Source: Sipunculus nudus
Taxonomy: Eukaryota; Annelida; Sipuncula; Golfingiida; Sipunculidae
DNA: 64,000 nucleotides
Assembly (NCBI GenBank): GCA_026874595.1
Contig: CM049306.1
Coordinates: forward strand, 101,197,142 to 101,261,141
Direction of reading: 5' to 3'
In this document: piece after piece, positions 48,351 to 57,587 of the stretch
Layout: every line of letters begins with the position of its first letter
Numbering within the stretch: the first letter of the stretch is position 1
Position numbers and translations under genes: made by a program
Notes under the pieces: generated by a model
Database searches by the model: none
What the model saw: only the letters and a program-made list of their open reading frames with translations
Told to the model about the DNA's origin: nothing

Positions 48351-49443
48351 AAAATACAAATAAACTTTTGTCATCAAGTAAGTTTTGAGGTGTAATTAGA
48401 AAAATATTCAATGTCCTAATCTTTAAAGAACACTTAGTGAAATAGCACAAATCAACACCTTTGTCCGTCAAAGAAAAGGAAACATTTGAAGGAGCTTTAT
48501 TTTATATCATCTCCTGCGATCTGTTTGAGCACATTGAACATTGAAAATGCACAGCACCAGGACAAAATGCACAGCACCAGGATTTTCAAATCAGACGATT
48601 TATTTCAATAATATAATCGGCTGAAGAGCTCTGTGACGGATTTAGGCGCGGTGATTTTTATTATAGTTCTTTCGCCTGAACACAAAAGTAAACATTCGAG
48701 TTACTTGGCACGAAGTCTTCGAGTATCATGTTTGACAAATGTGCAGTGTCTGGCCATTAAGTCTGTTTACTAACCAGGAAGCACTTATAACAGGACCAGT
48801 AAATCAGACAGTGCTGTCAGCTCATGGCTCTTCCTTTGGCTGACAGATGTAATATTCTGTATATATCAGCAAATAAACATCGGACGTGTTTAGGATATGT
48901 GGATATGTGGACAACGTGTATATGAAGCAGCCTGACTGATTTCCCCGCGGCATTCACCTGTATTCTTGCTTGTTTGTCCCGCCGTAGATGAAGCCTTTGA
49001 CGTACGTAATGTAAGCTGACTGGCAGGTTGCTACCCGGTTAATGAGGCCCCTCTAGGGCTACGTATTATTACCACGGGTTCCTAACAATATGTCACCATT
49101 ATTTCTGAGAGCTGCCAATTTAGTCATGGCGTGGTCTACACTGCTGATGAGGTTGCCATGCCTTTCCTTCATTTTAGGTGACCAGCTCGGGTCTTCCCAA
49201 GCCTGCCCGCGCTTGATGTAATCCTTGGGAAAAAAACCACGGTGGTGTCAGCAGGTTTAAGGGGAAAATTTACAAAAAATATTAAGAAAATATCTCAGTT
49301 AATCTGATGACATTCGTCACTTGTGGAGAAAGCTCGTGGTGGGCTCAGAAAACATTTTTATATTCCCCACCCAGGAGATATTTCTTATGTTCTTATATAA
49401 TATCATTAAGAATTAGATATTTCTTAGCACCGCGGGTGTCATA
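48351..49443. other. Intergenic DNA, no gene seen
   Basis: A small perfect direct repeat (aatgcacagcaccagga, twice) lies at about 48546-48584. Nothing else is recognisable. Confidence 0.4.
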
Positions 49444-51441
49444 GTATCGCCAGACAATTAACCCCCCCCCCCCCTTTATGAATAGTCCCCCCATCCTCAG
49501 CAGCACATACTGACACGAGCGACTATGGTACATCTATGAACTTGAGAAACAATATTTTTCACCAAATATGGGGGCCAATACAGAGAATCACTCTTATGAA
49601 AAGGGGATAAATTCATACTATAAAAATGTTAAGGTAGGTGGCGCCACCTATCTGGTTGACGAGAAAACTCTCCAAGATGGATGTACATGCCAAATTGGAT
49701 ACCAAAACATTGAAGGACTCCTCAGATATGAGCAATTTTCATCTAAAATAAATGTACAGATGGTTACCCCACAAAAAATGGCAGATGGCGCCACCAGTCT
49801 TACATACAAGATGGAGGAGGCCAAGATCTATGGTTAATGCACAGTATCAGACCAAAACAGCACACCACTCCTAAGAAAAGAGCATTAATTTATTCTACAA
49901 AAAAAGGGAAGGTAGGTGGCGCCCCCTGTCTTGTCTACGAAAAAATTTTCTACAATTAATAGACATGCCAAATTTAAGGCCAAAACCTTGAACCGCTATG
50001 GAGATATGAGCAATTTTCACCGAAAGCACATGTACAGATGGCCACCATGGCAAAACAATACCAGATGGCACCACCAGTCTTACGTACAAAACGGAGGAGT
50101 CCAAGATCTATGAATATGCACAATCAGGCCAATAGGGCAAATTACTCCTCAGAAAAAGGCATTAATTTATTCTACAAAAACGGGAAGGTAGGTGGCGTCA
50201 CCTGTCTGGTTTACGAGAAAACTTTCAAAAATGGATGGACTTGCTAAATTTCAGAAAAAAATAACTTGAACCACTCCGGAGATATGAGCAATTTTAACCC
50301 AAAGCACATGTACAGATGGACGCCACGGCAAATGATTGCAGATGGCGCCACCAGTCTTGAGTAAAATATGGAGGAGTGCAAGATTTATGGATGGGCACAA
50401 TTTCAGGCCAATAGGGCAAATCACTTCTCAGAAAAGGGCATTTATTTATTCTACATAAACGGGAAGGTAGGTGGCGCCACCTCTCTGGTTTACGAGAAAA
50501 CTTTCCAAGATGGATGGACATGTGAAATTTCAGACCAAAACCTTGAACCACCCCGGAGATATGAGCAATTTTAACCCAAAGCACATGTACAGATGGACGC
50601 CACGACAAATGATTGCAGATGGCGCCACCAGTCTTGAATACAAGATGGAGGTATCCAAGATCAATGTACATACACAATTCCAGCCCAATCTGTCCATAAG
50701 TTTTAGACTTTTAATGCTCACAGTACTGTCAAGTCGCAAAAATGGGGTATTAAAAGGCACGAAAACAAGAGAAAGACAGAAGGTGGCGCCACCTGTCTTC
50801 CGCAAACGACAAAGCTATCCAAGATCTGCGGTCAATTTGATTTTTTGGAACAATCCAAGCATCCCTTGAGATATTTATGATTTTGTGTTATTTTCACCGT
50901 ATATGGCAATATTCAAGGTCAAGGCAACTCTCATAGGAAAGGTCATGACCCCAATCTAAAAAGACATCATCCCTTAACTCATGTCTATGTATATGCATAA
51001 TATGAAAGAAATCTGTCCATTAGTTTCTGACTTATAACACTCACAGTATTGTTAAGTGGCAATGAAGGGGTTATTAAACGGCACGAAAACAAGAAAAGGC
51101 GCCACCAGTTTCCGGGACATGACAACACTATCCAAGATCTTCAGTCAAGTTGATTTTTGGATCAATCCATGCAAGATTTCTTGAGATATTTAAAAATTTG
51201 TGTGATTTTCCAAAAAAAAATTGATATTTCAAGGTCAAGGTCACTCTCCTAGTACAGGTCATGACCCCATTTTTAAATAGGCTTTGTCCTCTCACCCATA
51301 TCTATGCACATGTCAAGTTTGGTAAAGATCCGTGGAAAATAAATTGAGTTATCGCGTCCGTACGAAATATGGCGGCGGCGGCGGCGGAGACGGCGAAAAC
51401 GTGCCTAAACCATAGTGTGTCATGACTTTGTCTGGCGATAC
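49444..51441. mobile_element. 2.0-kb tandem-repeat-core element with perfect 14-bp terminal inverted repeats
   Basis: The left end GTATCGCCAGACAA (49444-49457) and right end TTGTCTGGCGATAC (51428-51441) are exact inverse complements. After a C-rich tract (49462-49475) comes an array of about four dimers of roughly 277 bases (49637 to about 50690). Each dimer has two GGTGGCGCCACC-type palindromes, one preceded by taggtgg and one by gatgg. A further pair of diverged 320-base repeats (starting about 50686 and 51008) follows. Each of these contains a GGCGCCACC core and an AGGTCATGACC motif. A GGC repeat (51371-51390) precedes the right end. The same architecture and dimer period occur in the element at 9.7 kb, so these are two families of one superfamily. 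There is no coding capacity. Confidence 0.8.
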
Positions 51442-51512
51442 AATAAATTTAAATTTTGTTTATTCTAATATCCCAGCAAAGTATCAAACTATTTTTATAC
51501 CACTGGATCGAA

Positions 51513-51514
<2 letters not shown>

Positions 51515-51544
<30 letters not shown>

Positions 51545-51592
51545 GTAGTAGTAGTAGTAGTAGTATTATTATTATAATTCTTATTATTATTA
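51515..51592. repeat. (ATT)n / (AGT)n microsatellite
   Basis: ATT units are followed by about eight AGT units and then ATT again, immediately to the right of the 2.0-kb element. Confidence 0.9.
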
Positions 51593-53056
51593 TATGTGTA
51601 TGTGTATCTTTTAATCTACGGCTATCCATACCCAAAGTTATTTACTTTTTAGTTAATATGTTTCTCCTGACTGTTTATTTTCTCATAAAAGTGTATATAT
51701 GCATAATCTATTCCTAATAAATAAAGACTTCCTATACGCATAAATTGTTGACGCAGAGAAGCGTCGTGTACTGCAGAAAAGCACACACACACACTCACAC
51801 ACACACATATATATATATATACAACAGATCACCAAGAGTAAAATGGTAATAAAAGGTACATTAAAATAATGAACTGATAAAGATGCTGAATTGCACAATA
51901 AAAGGAAGCTTAATTAAACGGAATCATGAAGAATGTAAATTTTCTGTTTCAATGGTTATAAACTAACGAGAACATAGGATGAAAAACATGACGCAATGAC
52001 CTGTCGAGCTCCAGACATTAATAAGCTTCATATTTTTTACCTTTAAATTATCTTCGAATTATTTACGAGCATGTGATCTCAGTCTTAACCAGTGTAATTA
52101 AAACTTTATCCATTCGATAATTGCTTATTTTTATTGTATTTACCGTCATCAAGGACACACTGAGCAAAGTGTTTTAAGGTAAAAGTGTATTATGATAGCC
52201 TTGTTAATATATAAGGATTATCTTGGTACTTTTTCAGTGATACCACTATGTATTTTGAAATAAGAAGATTAAGAGGGATGATAAAAACATGCAAACTAAA
52301 AATCTGCCATCTAAAGAATGCAAGCCTCCGTCATGTGGAAGTCCCTATTGTGGGATGCTCCCACAACCGTGTTTGCATTCACTTTCTCGGCCAATATTCA
52401 CTGGTGCATAAGTGACTTTACATTGATAATTATTCCTTTTTTATTGACACATTCCCGAAATACCTTGAAAATACCATGAGATTCCGGACACAAACACACA
52501 CACTTACATTGATTGGCGCATACCCTGATGGCCTAGGCAACAATACCAGATCATGCTGACAAAATTATTTCTCAGTTTCACCATCCATGTGTCTGTTGTT
52601 ATTCTCGTTCATACAACCGTTCCAAGAATCCATGAAAACATGGATATAATATTATATTTTAAATTTATCATATTGCGTGCGTGATGCTAAATTCATAACA
52701 TGTACAACACATTATATTTACACCTGAAGTTATATAGCAGGCTGTAAGCTGGGTTTTAACTGCTTGAGAATGTTAGGAAAATTCAAACATTTAGCATTAA
52801 ATAAGAGGAATGGTAAAGAAATCCAGTGACTAAGGATATATATTAATTCTATATCCGACCGAATACTGATCTCCCGGGCACATATGAGTCAGGCGGGTCT
52901 CATGTTATTACGATAAGTTTAAAAATTCTGTATCACGGAATATACAGACACTAGCCAAATGGGAAACCCGACATGAGACCACAGACACTAGCTAATTACA
53001 CACATATAAAACTGGGGGGCATATTTTACCTTGAACCGCTGTGTTCTAAAAATAAG

Positions 53057-53058
<2 letters not shown>
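51593..53058. other. Intergenic DNA, no gene seen
   Basis: A (CA)n/(AT)n compound microsatellite lies at 51782-51822. The rest is unremarkable. Confidence 0.4.
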
Positions 53059-53118
<60 letters not shown>

Positions 53119-53152
53119 TTATTTATAAATATATATATATATATATAAATAT
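53059..53152. repeat. (AT)n microsatellite with ATTT interruption
   Basis: About 55 bases of AT alternation are followed by atttatttatttataa and more AT units. Confidence 0.95.
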
Positions 53153-54120
53153 ATATACATGTATATGTTGCATGTGTTTCAGATATTATGTGTTTTACAT
53201 AGGCCTACGCTGCAGCATGTGTTTGCATCCGTAATAACACGTTCATCCCTCGCTCTTTTCATCATTATCTCATATACATGTAGTTAGTTTCAGACCACTT
53301 TGATTCGGGTGCATTTTTCGCACCACTTATTATTATACGTATAATATCCACAGTTTCGACATGCGCCCTATGACATCCATGTTTTAGGAAGGCAGCCGCT
53401 ATCAGCTCGTTGGATTTCTAAGACGTGGCAGGAAAATACTTCAAGGACAGCGTCCAGGCGAGAATCTAGCCAGGGACAGAGTTTGGTGGCATGGGCAAAG
53501 TTTGTACCAAGCCCAAATCCTCAAGTTATATAGCAGGATACCAACCAAAGGTTAGTGGATAGTGATGGCATGGCCGTCGATCTCTGCATTATATTTGCTC
53601 ACTTCGTTGTGAATCAAGGCTAACATTCCTCATTAAATAAACCACGATGTAAAAATAAACCAACATGAACATTCTAAACTAGCGTCCATCTGATACTAAA
53701 AAGATCCTGAACCACCGACATCACCATGTTCTTAGAGAGGAAATACTAAACAGATGCTGATGTATACCTATAAAAAAGAGGTTATATAATGATAGAATAG
53801 TGCCTTAAAATCGGTAAATAAGCTTAAATAAAATAACACTTTTGTTCAATTTTTAATTCAATGTTTTTGTGTATGTCATTTATGTGTTTATAGATCATCC
53901 CTATCAGATAGTTGCAAGTATATACAGGTATATTTAAACCATTTCTTCTTCTTGGATGCAACACCATACCATTTTTTATGGCTGATTTTCTAAAGGTTAC
54001 ATTTTAGGCACAATATTGGTCCTACGTCACAGACTTGCACCTGATACTTATTTTAGACCTTGAATTTATTTCCCGTTTTACACGCTATTGCCGATTATCA
54101 CTCAGTTGATAGCCTTGGGA
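53153..54120. other. Intergenic DNA, no gene seen
   Basis: Balanced composition at 53390-53520 has no recognisable coding content. Confidence 0.4.
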
Positions 54121-54144
54121 AGGGGGGGGGGGGGGGGGGGGGGG
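54121..54144. repeat. Poly-G tract
   Basis: About 22 consecutive G. Confidence 0.95.
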
Positions 54145-55320
54145 TTCCAGTGATTGCTTGGCGACTACAAACATCTAGTCTAGTTTGGATATTGATCTTG
54201 ATGGAAGACTAACGCTGTACTGACTGCTGTGGACTGATCTTATTGTTACCATTGTAATATCTCTGGTTGTATTATTATTATTTTTTTATTTAAATTTTTC
54301 TTGTACAGTAAAATCGTTTATACAGTCAGGTCCATCACTGATACTGAATATGGTATCGAACTCTGTTTTATTAATCTATGATCCGTGTTAACAATACAGC
54401 GTCATTTAGGATGGTTTCGATAGTCTTATTAAACCCTATTCACGTTACCAAATGGTGTAAACGGTTTACATATATATTGAATACCATATACTTAAAACAG
54501 TGTTTAGAAAACTGTATTTGACATGATTATAAAGTGACAGTGGCTCATAGTGAACTCGGAGTGAGGCACGACATTTAGCAGAGGTATGCGCTTTCTGTGT
54601 GATAATTCTATACAAATTGTTGGTTAACCGTTTACAGGTTAGATTGATAGTGGGTTTAATGGCTACCATAAGTAGTAGTATTATAAAAATTATAAATGAA
54701 TTTTAAAACATTCTCATAACATGCAATATTGCTTAAAACGTTGCAGTCACCTCGCAAGGAACAAGTGTGGGAGATGTTTAAGAGAATGAGAAAAAATAAA
54801 TGATCCAATAAATTTAGTTTCAAGAATTAGTGACGTCCACAATGTCAATGGAGCGCACCACTTAACTTTTTCTGGATAGTTGCTAAGAAACAGACATGAG
54901 GTCATAGGTCATACACCTGGTAAGAGGACTGGTCTCAGTCCGTCCATAGACTGGAATGCTGGTTTCTGTGTGATTTACCAGGAAATGTTCCCCGAAATCG
55001 ATGTGAGAATGACAGGTGAATGTAAGCCAAGCTGGAGGGATATTACATTTATATTAATAACGGCCACGGCTGTTAATCAATCATTGATAATAGTTGGGAG
55101 ATTTGGTGCTTGGTTCACGGTGATACCAATGATTGAAAATAATATTAGTCTACATGGAGCAGTGACTGAATGACCACGCAAGAACTCTGTGAATATAACT
55201 CTCATTCGACTGACTGTAAGGTTACATACGTTTTGGTACCGTGTATTAATGTCCTCTCAAGGCATCTCTCTTTTGATGACATCAGTTTGAGATTATCATG
55301 ATCTGAAGTCGTGTTTGTCA
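54145..55320. other. Intergenic DNA, no gene supported
   Basis: The longest open frame (54880-55173, plus, 97 codons) shows no recognisable domain or splice context and is left uncalled. Confidence 0.4.
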
Positions 55321-55410
55321 GGGGCGTCAATACAGGGGGAATGGGGGTATATATACCCCCTCCCACTTTTAAGCAGGGGGTGGGGGGGGGGGGGACTTGT
55401 CAATGTAATC
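55321..55410. repeat. G-rich end of a possible element, with perfect 18-bp palindrome
   Basis: A CAGGGGCGTCAATACAGGGG start is followed by the palindrome GGGGGTATATATACCCCC (55343-55360) and G runs. The start resembles the ends of hAT-like MITEs, but the opposite end was not found. Confidence 0.4.
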
Positions 55411-55773
55411 ATCCCCCCTCATAGTCATAAACAAAAATTATATATTGGAAATGAATTATATTAACAATCAGAATCATAGATGTGACTTCTATTTCTGAGT
55501 TTAACATGAAATCTAAACCTGATTTAGAATATATATATATATTTATGTGTGTGTGTTTAAAAAAGTTATATCCCATCTCTCCGCATCATAACCCCCCCCC
55601 CCCCCCCCTTCCTCCCCAACCGTTGAAGATAAATTGAAGCCACTAGTTTTTGTACTGGTTGATACAGAATTTTTTGTTTTTCGAATGCTTCTTTAAAAAG
55701 GAAATCTGAAATTAACTCTTTGCAATACAGGTATTTTGCAATCCTGTCAACGAAGTATCCACAATGAATGGCC

Positions 55774-55774
<1 letters not shown>

Positions 55775-55816
<42 letters not shown>
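55775..55816. repeat. (GA)n microsatellite
   Basis: About 38 bases of GA alternation. Confidence 0.95.
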
Positions 55817-55818
<2 letters not shown>

Positions 55819-57173
55819 GGGGCGAGAACACACCACTTGTATAGGTATAGCAATGTAAGTTTGCAGTTTTCTAGCTGACACAATTCAGTCACAGATATAT
55901 AAGACATGGTGTGTAAATGTAGTTAGAATATTGTAGAAACATTACGAGAACAAGAAAGCAGAGATAAATTATAATTACCCAGGATGCATTGTCATCTTAG
56001 TCAGTTACTGTCGAAGTCACATATTCTAGATTTAAAAAAAAAATGGTTTTATCTTTCAGTTATTCAGATTACTATTATGGTTAATTATGGTTGACGAGTG
56101 AGCAAAGTTCTATCCTAATTAATATCAAAGTTTGCTTTCCTAAGAACACTTGCAATGACCGTGCTTAATAAATTATTTTGTTTTTTTGCAAATCAAGCAT
56201 AAGCATAAGCTCAATTTCTTGAAAAATTCTCAATATTGGTAACAAAATCGGTCATAAGATGTCATTAACCGATTACATATTGTTTTAGAATGGGAAATGG
56301 TATATTTACAAACAGACTTCAGATGACCCTATATTTGCAGTTGGGTGACCTGCTACATTTGCCACACACACACACACATATATATATAATATAATAATAA
56401 TAATATATATCACCATTACTTTGCGATTTAAAATAATACTGACTTTATGATTTAGGGGTATCTGATGTGAAGTTAAGGTATATATGTATATTTCGACTGT
56501 TAGGAGTTATAATAAGACATAATACTGCGTAATACCAGTATATACCACAGATAACCATATTTGTTATAAGCTAGGGCCAGTTAGAACAAGTAATCAGAAG
56601 ACAATATTTTGATCAAGTACATGATCAAGTACAAGCTGACGATTAAAGTACACTTGGTGATCAACTTAAAATATAAAAAAAAATACACTAGTGTTGACCA
56701 GTATTCACAGTTATCACAATAAAACGTAGTGACAAGTCTTTATACAGCCATAATTAACCAGATGCTGGTGTATTGTTGTTGAGCACAATGATCCTTTGTT
56801 TAATTTACTTCCTTATTAAACAAATAGCTGATCCTTAGCAAATATTATAAATCTTAATTGGGTGTACACTCGTTGGTGTTTATGGTATTTTTATATTTTA
56901 AGTAATCCTTCCATTTATCTGAGCATAAATTATGAAACCCAAATGTTATAACATAAACACAACTTTATCGAATCATCAAACCAATATACAAGTTAATCTA
57001 GAATCATGAAGATATTTCCACCATGTTTTAACCGACACCCACTGCTTAATTAACTAAGGCATTTACCTGCTCATATAAGCCTTGTAACAGAGATAGTTAT
57101 AATCTGAAATCAAAATGACATTTTGAACTGTGAACCTCGTGCGACAGCCCCCAGAACTAATCCCTTCTAATGT
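55817..57173. other. Intergenic DNA, no gene seen
   Basis: There is a short (CA)n/(AT)n patch at 56364-56410. Nothing else is recognisable. Confidence 0.4.
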
Positions 57174-57178
57174 TATAT

Positions 57179-57377
57179 CAGAAGCGGATCCAGGGGAGGG
57201 TCCAGGGGGTCCCCCCCCCTTTATCAGCAGCCACAACCTTTTTTTAAGTGTTTTAGACCAATTTTTCGGCCTGGACCCTCCTCCCCCCTTTTCTGGACCT
57301 GGTGACCTTTTTTAGGCTTTGTTTTTAGTCCTTCTGGGTTGGACCCCTCCTTTTCCTAAATCCTGGATCCGCGCCTG
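57179..57377. mobile_element. 199-bp MITE with 5-bp target duplication, second copy of the 11.6-kb family
   Basis: It is flanked by TATAT on both sides (57174-57178 and 57378-57382). The ends are inverted: CAGAAGCGGATCCAGG on the left, and CAGGCGCGGATCCAGG as the inverse complement of the right. Length, end motif, G/C-run interior and 5-bp duplication all agree with 11595-11798. It lies about 210 bases downstream of the stop codon of the membrane-protein gene. Confidence 0.78.
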
Positions 57378-57587
57378 TATATGGCCGTATAGAAATGCTT
57401 ATGAGTGTTATCATACCGGCATTCTGTACACACCTGGGAATGTAAACGTCCTTCTGTTAGTCTAATTTCGTATTATCAAGAAGATGAGGTATATATATAT
57501 TTTAATATATAAATATATATATGAATTAATATCAAAATTTAATATACTCATTTTTATACATGCAAACTAGTTTATATCAGCAAGAAT

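Noticed and set aside
49568-50869. Open frames up to 132 codons in the second tandem-repeat element
   Set aside because: They show the same periodicity as the array and run on both strands, so they are repeat shadows.
54880-55173. 97-codon plus-strand open frame
   Set aside because: No recognisable domain, splice signal pattern or coding neighbourhood; length is within chance for this composition.
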